64,000 bases of DNA, taken from NCBI GenBank assembly GCA_963665525.1, contig OY762280.1:3038001-3102000 (forward strand), given 5' to 3'. The position numbers and the translations under genes were made by a program. The notes beneath the pieces were generated by a model that was not told where the DNA came from, did no database searches, and saw only the letters and a list, made by a program, of their open reading frames with translations. Below are positions 16,645 to 26,122 of this stretch, in pieces. How positions within the stretch are numbered: position 1 is the first letter of the stretch; every line of letters starts with the position of its first letter. The DNA comes from UBA12077 sp963665525. GTDB lineage: Bacteria; Bacteroidota; Bacteroidia; Bacteroidales; UBA12077.

Positions 16645-18774
16645 TTAAAAAGAATAAGAAAGTCCAAACTCTATGCTCCTACCTGGCTGAGGTGCTTTAT
16701 CCATGATCCATCCCGATGGTCCTTCTCCAAAAGCATTTGGAGCATAATATTCTTTATCAAGCACATTCAATACATTTAAATAAGCTGATAATGCACCCAA
16801 GAATTCATTTGCTCTAATAGATAAATCAAATACATAACGACTGTCGATAAAGCCTTCTTGAACTCCTGAATCTGTTAAACCATTTGCTTTATCATACCAA
16901 CGAAATCGTGTTGATATAGAATATTTGTGCCTAAAAGTGTACGTTAACCCTGCCTTCAATTTATTGGGACTTACCTTGCTTATTGGATCACCATTATGCT
17001 CTTCTGCAAATAAATAAGAGTAATTAATATAAGCACTCAATCCATTTTTTTGATAATGAAGCTTTAAATCAACTCCCATTGTTTTTTGTCTGCCTGTATT
17101 AGCATTGGTTTCAATATTTGCCGAGGGACTCATGATGCTATCTACGAATGCATTTTGTTCAGTATAAGCAACAGGCCTGATAATATCCTTTAAACTATTA
17201 TGAAAGAAAGATGCCTCAGAATAAATATTACTTCCTATTTTCTGACCTAAAATTCCAATGAATGATCTTAGATTTTCAGATTCCAGGTTAGGATTTGGAA
17301 TATGAGCTAAGAAATCTCCAGCCACAAAATTTTCCCATTTATCATATTCTGAAGGTTGAATATATGCCTCTCCATACAATATCTTAACAGCTGTTTTTCC
17401 GGGATTCCATATATATCCAAATCGAGGACTAATAAGATTATATAAGTTACTTGGTTCATAATTAGATGATTTATCAACTCTTGCCCCTAGATTTACTTGC
17501 ATATCTTCAGCAATTTGATATGTTAACTCACTGTAAATACCATATTTCCAAAACTCTCTTGCCCCAAAAGCAGGTGCACCCTCTAGTTCATCTAAACCAA
17601 ATATTTTTCCATCAATATACCAGGCCGACATATCATCTACTAACACATCTGTATTAAATTTTTCATTCAAGTTTGATGTTTTGGGAAAGCTATTAACATA
17701 TTCGATTGCAATACCTAATGAAAACCCAAACCTATCAGAAATATTCATATTAAGTTTCTCTTCCCATTTAACACTTGTGGTTTTCGCATATTTGTATTGT
17801 GATCCCCATACATATTTAAAGCTTGATTCATTTTTTACTTCATAATCTGAAAACTCGAATGTTGATGTAATATCAGCATTATCCAACTCATAGATATGTT
17901 CAAAGAAAGCTTTATTAATTACTTGATGCCAAACATACGAATCATCAAAAATAAACCACCCATCATCTTGATCTGGAGTTGTACCATAACCATTAGGCTC
18001 TTTTGCATCCATACGGTAATAACCAATCGCAAAATCATTAAAATTAATACCAGAATAAATATTATAGTTATCGGTTGGTTGAGAGAATTCGTTATTATAA
18101 TTATCATAATCACCATAATTTGTAGGATTAATACCTTTACTATTGAATTTTCTTAGGCTAATCATTAAAGAAACATCTTTATTAAATTGTTCTCCAAATA
18201 GTACTGACTCATCAAACAAGCCATCAGTTCCTACAGAAAAATCAATATCAACACCATCTATCTCATTTGCTTTTTTTGTTATTAGGTTAATAACTCCGGA
18301 ATATGCGTCTGCTCCATACATAGCTGATGATGGTCCATAAATAACTTCTATCCGGCTTACATTAAATAGAGGGATATTATTCCCATATACAAATCGTTCG
18401 CCAGTTGTTATATTTAATTTTTTCCCATCTCGTAAAACCATGATTTTATTATTCCCTAATATTCCTCTATTTATCACCAAGGTGCGCACTTCTCCTTCAA
18501 CATTTTCACTAATGTCAAATCCCGGTAGGTCTCTAAAAATATCCTTAAGATCTTTATACCCCCTCTCTTTTATCATCTCTTCTGTAATAACCGTAATGTC
18601 TGCAGGTGCAAAATTAATTTCCTGGGTTTTCTTTGAAGCTGTAATTACTTCAATATTCAAAAGCTCTTCAAGCGACATACTCATCAAGGAATCTAGCTCT
18701 TGTGAATATCCACGCTGAAAAATTAATAAATTAGTCAAGAAGAAAAAGACGAGTATGTTTTTTACTTTATTCAA
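16645..18774 (-). CDS. TonB-dependent outer membrane receptor
   Basis: The 709-residue protein has a signal peptide (about 1-24), a TonB-box region (LLNIEVITASKK, about 39-50), a plug domain (about 55-170, including DLPGFDIS, IEVIYGPSSAMYGADAYSGVINLITKK) and a 22-strand barrel ending in the aromatic terminus LSYSF. It lacks the N-terminal carboxypeptidase-D-like domain of SusC proteins and has no SusD neighbour, so a metal chelate, cofactor or other small ligand is more likely than a glycan. The ligand cannot be deduced. It stands alone, with 181 bases of non-coding sequence upstream. Confidence 0.92.
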   Translation of the reverse strand: MNKVKNILVFFFLTNLLIFQRGYSQELDSLMSMSLEELLNIEVITASKKTQEINFAPADITVITEEMIKERGYKDLKDIFRDLPGFDISENVEGEVRTLVINRGILGNNKIMVLRDGKKLNITTGERFVYGNNIPLFNVSRIEVIYGPSSAMYGADAYSGVINLITKKANEIDGVDIDFSVGTDGLFDESVLFGEQFNKDVSLMISLRKFNSKGINPTNYGDYDNYNNEFSQPTDNYNIYSGINFNDFAIGYYRMDAKEPNGYGTTPDQDDGWFIFDDSYVWHQVINKAFFEHIYELDNADITSTFEFSDYEVKNESSFKYVWGSQYKYAKTTSVKWEEKLNMNISDRFGFSLGIAIEYVNSFPKTSNLNEKFNTDVLVDDMSAWYIDGKIFGLDELEGAPAFGAREFWKYGIYSELTYQIAEDMQVNLGARVDKSSNYEPSNLYNLISPRFGYIWNPGKTAVKILYGEAYIQPSEYDKWENFVAGDFLAHIPNPNLESENLRSFIGILGQKIGSNIYSEASFFHNSLKDIIRPVAYTEQNAFVDSIMSPSANIETNANTGRQKTMGVDLKLHYQKNGLSAYINYSYLFAEEHNGDPISKVSPNKLKAGLTYTFRHKYSISTRFRWYDKANGLTDSGVQEGFIDSRYVFDLSIRANEFLGALSAYLNVLNVLDKEYYAPNAFGEGPSGWIMDKAPQPGRSIEFGLSYSF

Positions 18775-18955
18775 AAGAAGATGTATTAATTAAAGAATAA
18801 TTGATGTTTAGACTTTTCTCAATTTACTCATAAGTTAATCATTGAAATGCTAATAACAAAATTTTTTTAGTCAATCTCTATTGTAATTATTTCAAACAAA
18901 AACATATTGATCTGAACTACAAAAAAAATAAGCTTCTTTTTTAAAAAAGTGAAAT

Positions 18956-21178
18956 TTATCCTATCTCTTTACCCTTAAAAGCATTAACAAATAAGACATC
19001 TCCCATTTCAGTAAAACCTTCAAATAAGCTTTCTCCTTCATGTTTTATTTGCTCACTTCGAAAACCTATCATTGTTAATCCGGCTTTTACTGATTTTTCA
19101 TTAATAAGTGTTTTTAAATTCATTGATTCATCAATATCAATGAACTCAACATTCTTTAAAGATATGGGTAAACGACCTGTTTTTACCAAATCCAATAAGT
19201 GGTCTGTAGCCTCATCGTGTTGTCCTGGACGACGAACATTAAAAATTTTAATTTTACCCCCTTTCCAATCAGGATGCCCTAGAATAATATAGCTTAGTAG
19301 TACCATTAAGTTTAGGTTCTCCTCATCAACCCGACGAACCCAGATATGTATTCCTTCGTGGTAATTTACACTCCGGTTTGATCCTCCTAATATACACACA
19401 TCATAATTACCTGAACGTACTAAGGGATAATTTTCAACAATCTGCTCCAGATTGACAGGATCTTTTTTATCATATTCAAACAAGGCCATATTGTTATCAA
19501 GTCCTGAAACTCCCGGCAGTTGGATTATTTGAGCAATAGCAGAGGTATACGATGGAGACACAATGGTGTCGACATATACATTACTTTTTCTTGATTCCGT
19601 TTTTTCAATAAGCAATTCAAGAACATCTTTTGCCTGATCATGAGCTGTTCGGGAATAATATCCTTGTATATATTGAATATAAGTTCCAAAACCATACTTC
19701 TCTGAAATCCATGTCAACAACCGAAAAGCATTATCGCGGTCAGAACTTACTTCTGTAACACAAACTGCCGACGGATGCCAACTTACCTTCTTCTTCATGG
19801 ATTGATTTTTTTGAAGATAAACCTGTAAGTTTCTGTTTATTTGAAACAAAGCACTTCTAAAAATAGATTCTAATCCTTGACGCTCAGAATGATAATAACT
19901 GATGTAAATATACAGAACAACCATTACCACTATTGCCAGAATAGCATAAACCGAATCCATTCTAAACATCAGATAAATAGAAAACACAAAGCCAATTAGC
20001 GATAAAATCCAATGAGAACGGAATGTTGGACGATATGATGGAGATGATCCAAAATGATTTAAAAATGATATTAAACACAACGAACCATAGGTTAACATAA
20101 AGAACATAGAAATAATTCGCGCTACAGCATTTACATCCCCTAAAGCAACAAATACAAAAGCTATAATCACAGTTATTACGGAAGCGTTAAAAGGCTCATT
20201 GGTTTCACCTTTTCCTTTAGCCATTGTGCGATTAAACTTTTTAAAAGGGAAAGTACGATCATTACCCAAAGCTTGTAAGGTTCTAGGAGCAACCATTACT
20301 GATCCTAAAGCAGACGATATAGTTGAAGCAGCTAAACCTATGGGTATAAAAATCCATCCCCACAATGCAATATCGCCCATAATTAACTGATTGCTTATAA
20401 GATCTTCGAAAGATGCTGATTTTCCCAGTTTAAATATGATAAAAACATAAATGATTAAGCCCGAAAATGTTGCTGCTACTGTTCCAATGGGAATTGATTT
20501 TCCTGGATTTTTTAAATCACCAGAAAGACCAACACCAGCAGTCATCCCTGTAAAAGCTGGAAAAATAATTGCAAATACTACAAAAAATTGATCCATATTT
20601 CTCATCGATCCACTAAAAATACTCGATGTTGTATTTTCTGAAAATCCTGTGTCGCCTAAAAAGAAAAGTGCTATTGAAAAAAATAATATAGCCACCACAA
20701 AATAAAGAGCTTTTACTCCCATATTTGCTCCTTTACGAAGGATAAGAATAGATAATAATGTCATAGCTGGCAGGCTAATTACCTGACGTGGTAGAAGAAT
20801 ATCATATTTTGTTTGAAACCAATTAAAAACAGGTTCAAATGCTTCTGTAAAAGCAATAACATAAAAAGCAACACTAATTGCTTGCGATAAATACAAAGCA
20901 ATACCAATGGTTCCACCAATGTTTAACCCGAAAGAACGCGAAATAATAAAATACTCACCTCCCCCTTCTACCCTTTGGTTTGTTGCAATCTCAGATATAG
21001 CAAATGAGGTTGGTATGGTTACAAGATGTCCTATTAATAAAATTAATAATACGCCTCCAATACCTAAGGTCCCAACTGCATATCCAAATCTTAAAAATAA
21101 GATCGCACCTAAAATTGTTGAAATAGCTGTAAAAAATACTGGGGCTGTACCAAATCCTTTTGCTTTATCTTGAGTCAT
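18956..21178 (-). CDS. APC-superfamily transporter, cation-chloride-cotransporter-like
   Basis: The 740-residue protein has about 12 membrane helices in residues 10-430, beginning with GTAPVFFTAISTILGAILFLRFGYAVG, the unwound first helix region of the SLC12 (Na-K-Cl cotransporter) branch of the APC superfamily. GMTAGVGLSGDLKNPGKSIP is also typical of that branch. The C-terminal 280 residues are cytosolic and resemble the SLC12 C-terminal domain (VCILGGSNRSVNY, GGKIKIFNVRR). Ion selectivity cannot be read from the sequence; an amino-acid substrate remains possible. No operon partner is evident. Confidence 0.82.
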   Translation of the reverse strand: MTQDKAKGFGTAPVFFTAISTILGAILFLRFGYAVGTLGIGGVLLILLIGHLVTIPTSFAISEIATNQRVEGGGEYFIISRSFGLNIGGTIGIALYLSQAISVAFYVIAFTEAFEPVFNWFQTKYDILLPRQVISLPAMTLLSILILRKGANMGVKALYFVVAILFFSIALFFLGDTGFSENTTSSIFSGSMRNMDQFFVVFAIIFPAFTGMTAGVGLSGDLKNPGKSIPIGTVAATFSGLIIYVFIIFKLGKSASFEDLISNQLIMGDIALWGWIFIPIGLAASTISSALGSVMVAPRTLQALGNDRTFPFKKFNRTMAKGKGETNEPFNASVITVIIAFVFVALGDVNAVARIISMFFMLTYGSLCLISFLNHFGSSPSYRPTFRSHWILSLIGFVFSIYLMFRMDSVYAILAIVVMVVLYIYISYYHSERQGLESIFRSALFQINRNLQVYLQKNQSMKKKVSWHPSAVCVTEVSSDRDNAFRLLTWISEKYGFGTYIQYIQGYYSRTAHDQAKDVLELLIEKTESRKSNVYVDTIVSPSYTSAIAQIIQLPGVSGLDNNMALFEYDKKDPVNLEQIVENYPLVRSGNYDVCILGGSNRSVNYHEGIHIWVRRVDEENLNLMVLLSYIILGHPDWKGGKIKIFNVRRPGQHDEATDHLLDLVKTGRLPISLKNVEFIDIDESMNLKTLINEKSVKAGLTMIGFRSEQIKHEGESLFEGFTEMGDVLFVNAFKGKEIG

Positions 21179-21250
21179 AGTTAATCAAATTTTATTCAAT
21201 AAATTTAATCATATTATCTATTCAAATTTGATTGCGGGCAAAATATTAAA

Positions 21251-21281
21251 CAAAAAAAAGCTGCCTTAAATAAAGCAGCTC
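21251..21281 (-). terminator. Intrinsic terminator downstream of rpoD
   Basis: Read on the minus strand, AGCTGC and GCAGCT (plus-strand 21275-21280 and 21259-21264) form a 6-bp stem over a 10-base AT-rich loop, followed by a run of eight T. It lies about 20 bases after the rpoD stop. Confidence 0.85.
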
Positions 21282-21301
21282 TACTATTATCATAAAAATG
21301 A

Positions 21302-22162
21302 TTATCCTAAATATTTTTTTAATAATTTATTTTTAGAAGAATGTCTTAATCGACGAATAGCTTTTTCTTTAATCTGACGAACTCTTTCTCGAGTTAATCC
21401 TAGTTCATATCCAATTTCTTCTAATGATAAATCTTTACCTCCAATACCATAATAGTATTTAAGCACCATTCTTTCCTTTTCAGGAAGAATGCTCAAAGTT
21501 CTTTCAACTTCTTTAGCAAGTGACTCTTCCAACAAGCTATTATCAGCATTAGGAGAATCAGAATTTTCCATAACATCCAATAAGCTTCCTTCTTCGCCAT
21601 CGGCAAATGGAGCATCAACAGAAAGAGGTTTACCTGATAACTGTAATGTATCTTCTACTTTATCTTTTGGTAATTCAACAAATTCTGCCAATTCCTCAGC
21701 AGTTGGAGTACGATCAAACTTTTGCTCTAAAGTTGAGTAAGCTTTATGAATTTTATTTAACGAGCCAACTTTATTTAATGGCAAACGTACAACACGCGAC
21801 TGTTCAGCTATAGCTTGTAATATTGACTGACGAATCCACCATACTGCATATGAAATGAATTTAAACCCTTTTGTCTCGTCAAAACGCTCAGCTGCTTTAA
21901 TAAGCCCTAAATTTCCCTCGTTAATCAAATCCGGAAGGCTCAAGCCTTGGAATTGGTATTGTTTAGCTACAGAAATAACAAAACGCAAATTAGCTTTAGT
22001 TAATCTTTCTAAAGCCGCTCTATCGCCTTTTTTTATTCTTTGTGCTAACTCCACCTCTTCTTCAGCAGATACCATCTCCTCTTTTCCAACATCTTGAAGA
22101 TATTTCTCAAGAGAAGAACTATCACGGTTAGTAATAGATTTTGTAATTTTTAACTGTCTCAT
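21302..22162 (-). CDS. rpoD: Primary RNA polymerase sigma factor (RpoD/SigA)
   Basis: The start is placed at the ATG whose product begins MRQLKITKSITNRDSSSLEKY, the near-invariant N-terminus of Bacteroidota primary sigma factors; it is preceded by a good Shine-Dalgarno sequence. A start 19 codons upstream is possible in frame but less likely. The 286-residue protein has region 1.2 (SSLEKYLQDVGKEEMVSAEEEVELAQR), region 2 (RLTKANLRFVISVAKQY, DLINEGNLGLIKAAERFD, FKFISYAVWWIRQSI), region 3, and region 4 (GLTRERVRQIKEKAIRRLR). Region 1.1 is absent, as is normal in this phylum. It recognises the TTG/TAnnTTTG promoters seen across the window. Confidence 0.96.
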   Translation of the reverse strand: MRQLKITKSITNRDSSSLEKYLQDVGKEEMVSAEEEVELAQRIKKGDRAALERLTKANLRFVISVAKQYQFQGLSLPDLINEGNLGLIKAAERFDETKGFKFISYAVWWIRQSILQAIAEQSRVVRLPLNKVGSLNKIHKAYSTLEQKFDRTPTAEELAEFVELPKDKVEDTLQLSGKPLSVDAPFADGEEGSLLDVMENSDSPNADNSLLEESLAKEVERTLSILPEKERMVLKYYYGIGGKDLSLEEIGYELGLTRERVRQIKEKAIRRLRHSSKNKLLKKYLG

Positions 22163-22170
22163 TTCAGCCT

Positions 22171-22178
22171 CTCCTTTT
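22171..22178 (-). promoter_or_regulatory. rpoD: Shine-Dalgarno sequence of rpoD
   Basis: On the minus strand AAAAGGAG ends 8 bases before the ATG at 22162. Strong Shine-Dalgarno sequences are uncommon in Bacteroidota, and this one decides the start in favour of the 286-residue form. Confidence 0.6.
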
Positions 22179-22405
22179 CGAACTAAATTTATATCGATAC
22201 AATTAGGGATGTTTTGCAATAAAACACCTTCGAACTCTTAATATCTCTGGTTATGAATGATTGCCTAACCCCTAGAACAAACAACTATACGAAAAATTAT
22301 GCAAAGAAACAATTTTTTTCAAAGAATCAAAAATATATCACATAATTTCCTTGCATATTTCTTAACGTAAATAAGATTAAAATGTTTTAAAAATGTTGAT
22401 ATATT

Positions 22406-23560
22406 TTACTTTTGGATGATTTTATTAAATATTTTATAAAACATATTCACTCCAGTTTCAATAATATCATCCGGGAAATCATAATCGGGATTATGAAGTT
22501 GAGGGTGTTCAGTCCCACTTCCAATGCCAAATAATACTCCTTTGTATTTTTGTGTAAAATGTGCAAAATCTTCTGACCAACGAAATGGATGTGCCAGTTC
22601 CTCGGTATCTATTTTATTTTCATTGGCTAAATCATTTATTACATCCACCAGGTCATTATTATTCACTGTGGCAGGAAACTCCTCAGTATATGAAAGTTCA
22701 TATTTTAATCGATGTCGAAAGGTGTTTTCTTTTATTATAGTCTCTGCTCGCTCAGTTAATATCTCCATATCAGCATTAGAATAGGAACGTATAGTAGCCA
22801 TTATTTCAGCCTCTCCGGGGGATGTTCCAAATGCAACCTCTCCTAATCGCGCATAAATCACAGTGACCAATGTAAAATCGGAAAACCGGTCTTCGGTTGG
22901 CAAAAGAGTTAATTCTTTTACAATATTTGACATTGCAATTGCCGGACTAATCCCATTCTCGGGTTCAGCTGCATGTGATGTTTTTCCTGATAATTTTATA
23001 ATTATTCCTTTTGAAGCAGCAGAAAATGTATTCTTTCTAAGTATTACTCTTCCTTTTGGAAAGCCTGGTAAGTTATGCAAAGCAAAAACATAATCTATCT
23101 TTAGTTTTTTAAAATTTTTATCGTTTACGACCAGATGCGCCCCTTCTCCATTTTCTTCCGCAGGCTGAAACAATAAAATAGCTTGTCCTTTCTGTGGCGG
23201 ATTCTTAGAAAATGCATCTGCTAAGCCTGCTACTATTGCCATATGTCCATCATGACCGCATTTATGAGACACCCCATTTACAACAGACTTATGTTTAAAT
23301 GAATTTATCTCACGAATTGGCAAAGCATCCATATCGGCACGAAAAAGTACTGAAGGCCCTTCTTCTTGCCCTTTAAAAACAATAGCAATTCCATTTCCTC
23401 CAATATTCTGTATTATCTCATCTGGTTTTAAATCTTTAAGATAATTTAAAATTCGTTGAGCTGTTGCTTCCTCTTTACCCGATAATTCAGGATGTGTATG
23501 AAGTTCTTGCCTAAATTCTACGAGTTTATTCAAATTGATTAAATCGATATCGTTCCCCAT
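22406..23560 (-). CDS. M20D family amidohydrolase (N-acyl-amino-acid or hippurate hydrolase type)
   Basis: The 384-residue cytosolic metallohydrolase cleaves an amide bond of an N-acylated amino acid or related compound. It carries the M20D pattern: RQELHTHPELSGKE near the N-terminus, FRADMDALP (about 73-81), metal ligands C101 and H103 in SHKCGHDGHMA, PAEENGEGA (about 132-140), and a late FGIGSGTEHPQLHNPDYDF. The lid domain lies about 180-290. Precise substrate unknown. A TAACTTTG -7 element on the minus strand (23586-23593) gives a leader of about 20 bases. It diverges from the EamA transporter gene. Confidence 0.9.
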   Translation of the reverse strand: MGNDIDLINLNKLVEFRQELHTHPELSGKEEATAQRILNYLKDLKPDEIIQNIGGNGIAIVFKGQEEGPSVLFRADMDALPIREINSFKHKSVVNGVSHKCGHDGHMAIVAGLADAFSKNPPQKGQAILLFQPAEENGEGAHLVVNDKNFKKLKIDYVFALHNLPGFPKGRVILRKNTFSAASKGIIIKLSGKTSHAAEPENGISPAIAMSNIVKELTLLPTEDRFSDFTLVTVIYARLGEVAFGTSPGEAEIMATIRSYSNADMEILTERAETIIKENTFRHRLKYELSYTEEFPATVNNNDLVDVINDLANENKIDTEELAHPFRWSEDFAHFTQKYKGVLFGIGSGTEHPQLHNPDYDFPDDIIETGVNMFYKIFNKIIQK

Positions 23561-23585
23561 GCTATTTTTTACTTTAATACTTTTA

Positions 23586-23593
23586 CAAAGTTA
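23586..23593 (-). promoter_or_regulatory. -7 element of the M20D amidohydrolase gene
   Basis: The minus strand reads TAACTTTG, an exact TAnnTTTG match, about 26 bases before the start codon. No convincing -33 element is visible. Confidence 0.45.
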
Positions 23594-23650
23594 TTACAAT
23601 ATTCCTGATAAAAAGTTATAACTTGCGCCCGTTTTTAAAAGATATTAAGA

Positions 23651-24574
23651 ATGAAGAATAACAACTTAATAGCATACCTTTCAGTTACTCTGGCTATGTT
23701 TTTCTGGAGCTATACGTTTATTTGGTATAAAGTTGTTTACGATTTCTACAATCCGGTTACTGTTGTTTTTTTCAGGTTAATTATCTCATCAATATTTTTG
23801 TTTGCGTTGATGTATCCATTAAAACGCTTACAAAAGATTCGAAAAGGAGACTTGAAATATTTTATTCTGGTTGCTATTTTTAATCCATTCCTGTATTTTT
23901 TAGGAGAAAGTTATGGAATTAAATACGTATCATCTACTTTGGCAGCTGTAATTATTGCAACTATTCCTTTGTTTACATCATTTACATCCTCGTATTTCTT
24001 AAATGAAAAAATAACCAAAATGAATATTCTTGGTATTTTTGTTTCGATTTTGGGAGTTGGAATGGTTATTTTTAATAAAACAGAATCTGCTAACATATCT
24101 CTGTTTGGAATTGGAATGTTATCGTTTGCTGTAGCCGCTGCAATTGGATATACCATGGTTCTTAAAAAATTAACAAATAAATACAACTCAATTACTGTAG
24201 TTACCTATCATAATTTTATTGGTATTTTCTTATTCGCTCCTTTATTTTTCATTTTGGATTTTAAAGATTTTCAAATAAGTGGTTTCTCATCAGAAGCTTG
24301 GATACCATTATTAGAATTAGCTATATTTGGTTCTTCATTTGCGTTTATTTTCTTTACTTTTTCTGTTCAGAAAATTGGCGTTGGGAAAGCTAATGCTTTT
24401 ACAAATCTTATTCCTGTAATTACTGCTATCATTGCATATTTTGTATTAAAAGAAACCTTAAATATTAATAAAATCACAGGTATCATTCTTGTTATTGGAG
24501 GTTTATTTTTATCACAAATAAAAACTTCCACATTAAGACAAAAAATTCGATCCTATATTCGTCCAAGCGAATAA
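23651..24574 (+). CDS. DMT-superfamily transporter (EamA type)
   Basis: The 307-residue protein has about ten membrane helices arranged as two EamA repeats (about 8-140 and 150-292). The first begins LSVTLAMFFWSYTFIWYKVVYDFYNPVTVVFFRL, the standard EamA opening, and the second ends with the GIILVIGGLFLSQ helix. Family members export amino acids or other metabolites; no specific substrate can be read here. Its stop overlaps the next start codon by one base (TAATG at 24572-24576), coupling it to a YkgJ-type cysteine-cluster protein. Confidence 0.88.
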   Translation: MKNNNLIAYLSVTLAMFFWSYTFIWYKVVYDFYNPVTVVFFRLIISSIFLFALMYPLKRLQKIRKGDLKYFILVAIFNPFLYFLGESYGIKYVSSTLAAVIIATIPLFTSFTSSYFLNEKITKMNILGIFVSILGVGMVIFNKTESANISLFGIGMLSFAVAAAIGYTMVLKKLTNKYNSITVVTYHNFIGIFLFAPLFFILDFKDFQISGFSSEAWIPLLELAIFGSSFAFIFFTFSVQKIGVGKANAFTNLIPVITAIIAYFVLKETLNINKITGIILVIGGLFLSQIKTSTLRQKIRSYIRPSE

Positions 24575-25083
24575 TGAGTATTTTAGATAAAATATCAATC
24601 TCTGAACTTCGTAATCGGGCGTTAGATTTAAAGCCGGATACCAAATTATTCTTTGCTAAACTTCGAAAGAAAAAGCCTAAAAATCTGGATAAGATAGTTC
24701 ACGAATTACACGAAGAAGTTTTTCAAGAAATTGATTGCCTTAATTGTGCTAACTGTTGTAAATCAATAAGTCCTACATTATACGATAAAGATGTTGAACG
24801 ATTAGCTAAGCATTTTAAAATGAAACCATCTCAATTTGTCGAACAGTATCTGTATGTTGATGATGAAGGAGATTATGTATTTCAGCAAACCCCTTGTCCT
24901 TTTTTATTACCAGATAATTATTGTATGGCATATGAAAGCAGACCAAAAGCTTGCCGCGAATATCCACATACTGACAGAAAAAGATTTTATCAGATTTTAA
25001 ATCTCACATTGAAAAATACTGAAGTGTGTCCAGCTGTTTACGATGTAGTTGAAAAATTAAAAGAACGAAAAGATGAACTTTAG
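24574..25083 (+). CDS. YkgJ-family cysteine-cluster protein
   Basis: The 169-residue protein has the CxxCxxCC signature in IDCLNCANCCK (C55, C58, C61, C62), followed by TPCPFL, YCMAYESRPKACREYP and EVCPA, which supplies further conserved cysteines. This pattern (UPF0153/CxxCxxCC family) is thought to bind zinc or an iron-sulfur cluster; its function is not established. The start overlaps the stop of the transporter gene by one base. Its stop interlocks with that of the convergent lipid-kinase gene in a 4-base overlap. Confidence 0.88.
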   Translation: MSILDKISISELRNRALDLKPDTKLFFAKLRKKKPKNLDKIVHELHEEVFQEIDCLNCANCCKSISPTLYDKDVERLAKHFKMKPSQFVEQYLYVDDEGDYVFQQTPCPFLLPDNYCMAYESRPKACREYPHTDRKRFYQILNLTLKNTEVCPAVYDVVEKLKERKDEL

Positions 25084-25952
25084 TTTGTAAAAACATTTAA
25101 CCCTTCTTTCACAACTTTTATATTAAGAATCTCCCCCATTTCTCCCGGTTCACCATCAAAATGAACAACATCAGATGATTTTCTTTTCACAACAATACTT
25201 TCACACTGATATGTTTCAATATATGCACTTTTATCAATGTTTTTCAAGAATAATCTGGCACCAACTCCAGGGGCAGTAATTAGAGGAAATTGTCTAAGAA
25301 TAGCTATCTCTAACTTACCATCCTGGATATTTGCTTTAGGAGCAATATGCGCATTATTCCCATATTGCGATGCATTTGCAAAAGTTATTAGAAAAGCATC
25401 ACGCATAATGGTAGTGCCATTCATAGTAATTTCGTAACGCTTTGGTTGATATTTTCTAAACTCAGAAACAGTTGCCTTAATATAATTTGAAAATCCACGC
25501 CCCTCCATTTTTGCGAATAGATGTCCTACATGAGCATCAAAACCTACTCCTGTTGTGCAAAAAAACTTTTGATCGTTTATTTTACCGTAATCAATTTTCT
25601 TATAACTACCTTCTTTTATTAAGTCTATTGCTTTTTGTGGTTTTAATGGAACTTTCAAATGACGAGCCAATCCATTTCCTGATCCTAGTGGAATTATACC
25701 TAAAATAGCATCTGTATCGACAATTCCTGATGCCACTTCATTTACTGTGCCATCTCCCCCAACAGCTACAAACCTTCGATATCCTTTGTTGTAAAGTTTT
25801 TTCACAAGCTGAGTGGCCTCACCTGCAAATTGCGTGTATACAATCTCAAAATCATCCTTATTTGAAAATGACTTTTCAATAAGTTGTTGAATATTCTTTT
25901 TCTTAACTTTCCCCGAAATTGGGTTAATTATAAAAATAATCTTTTCCGACAT
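25080..25952 (-). CDS. Diacylglycerol/lipid kinase family protein (YegS/DgkB type)
   Basis: The ATG at 25952 (MSEKIIFIINPISGK) is preferred to one 18 bases upstream, because the -7 element at 25981-25988 would leave only about 5 bases before the first. The 290-residue protein has the DAGK catalytic signature: INPISGK at the N-terminus, VGGDGTVNEVASG (about 60-72) and IPLGSGNGLARHL (about 87-99). The C-terminal beta-sandwich includes FDGEPGEM. Such soluble kinases phosphorylate diacylglycerol or related lipids; whether it recycles diacylglycerol or acts on another lipid cannot be told. Confidence 0.9.
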   Translation of the reverse strand: MSEKIIFIINPISGKVKKKNIQQLIEKSFSNKDDFEIVYTQFAGEATQLVKKLYNKGYRRFVAVGGDGTVNEVASGIVDTDAILGIIPLGSGNGLARHLKVPLKPQKAIDLIKEGSYKKIDYGKINDQKFFCTTGVGFDAHVGHLFAKMEGRGFSNYIKATVSEFRKYQPKRYEITMNGTTIMRDAFLITFANASQYGNNAHIAPKANIQDGKLEIAILRQFPLITAPGVGARLFLKNIDKSAYIETYQCESIVVKRKSSDVVHFDGEPGEMGEILNIKVVKEGLNVFTN

Positions 25953-25980
25953 CACTAAATCCGTATACATAGTTCCTGTG

Positions 25981-25988
25981 CAAATTTA
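25981..25988 (-). promoter_or_regulatory. -7 element of the lipid kinase gene
   Basis: The minus strand reads TAAATTTG, an exact TAnnTTTG match. Transcription near 25975 gives a leader of about 23 bases to the ATG at 25952. No -33 TTG is found at the expected distance. Confidence 0.45.
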
Positions 25989-26084
25989 CTACACTAAGTA
26001 TCTATAAAAAACATTTTTATCAACAAATATGATTATTGATCAAAAATATTCATACTAATATCGTATATACATCGTTTTTTAGTA

Positions 26085-26118
26085 TTGACGAAGATTTATG
26101 TGAATATTTGTATTTTTG
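26085..26118 (+). promoter_or_regulatory. porQ: Promoter of porQ
   Basis: TTGACG (26085-26090) is followed after 20 bases by TATTTTTG (26111-26118). The porQ ATG lies at 26123, so the transcript would be leaderless or almost so. Confidence 0.55.
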
Positions 26119-26122
26119 CCGG

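Noticed and set aside
17896..18156. Isoleucine-rich open frames on both strands inside the TonB receptor gene
   Set aside because: They are shadows of the receptor gene, produced by its AT-rich codons; composition is not protein-like.
18900..18955. Palindromic run AAAAAAtAAGCTTcTTTTTT after the SLC12-like gene
   Set aside because: Low-complexity A/T tracts around a HindIII-like centre; no real loop or GC-rich stem, so not called a terminator.
22328..22335. Possible -7 element (TATTTTTG on the minus strand) for rpoD
   Set aside because: It matches TAnnTTTG but has no -33 partner and would leave a 160-base leader; too weak in AT-rich sequence to list.
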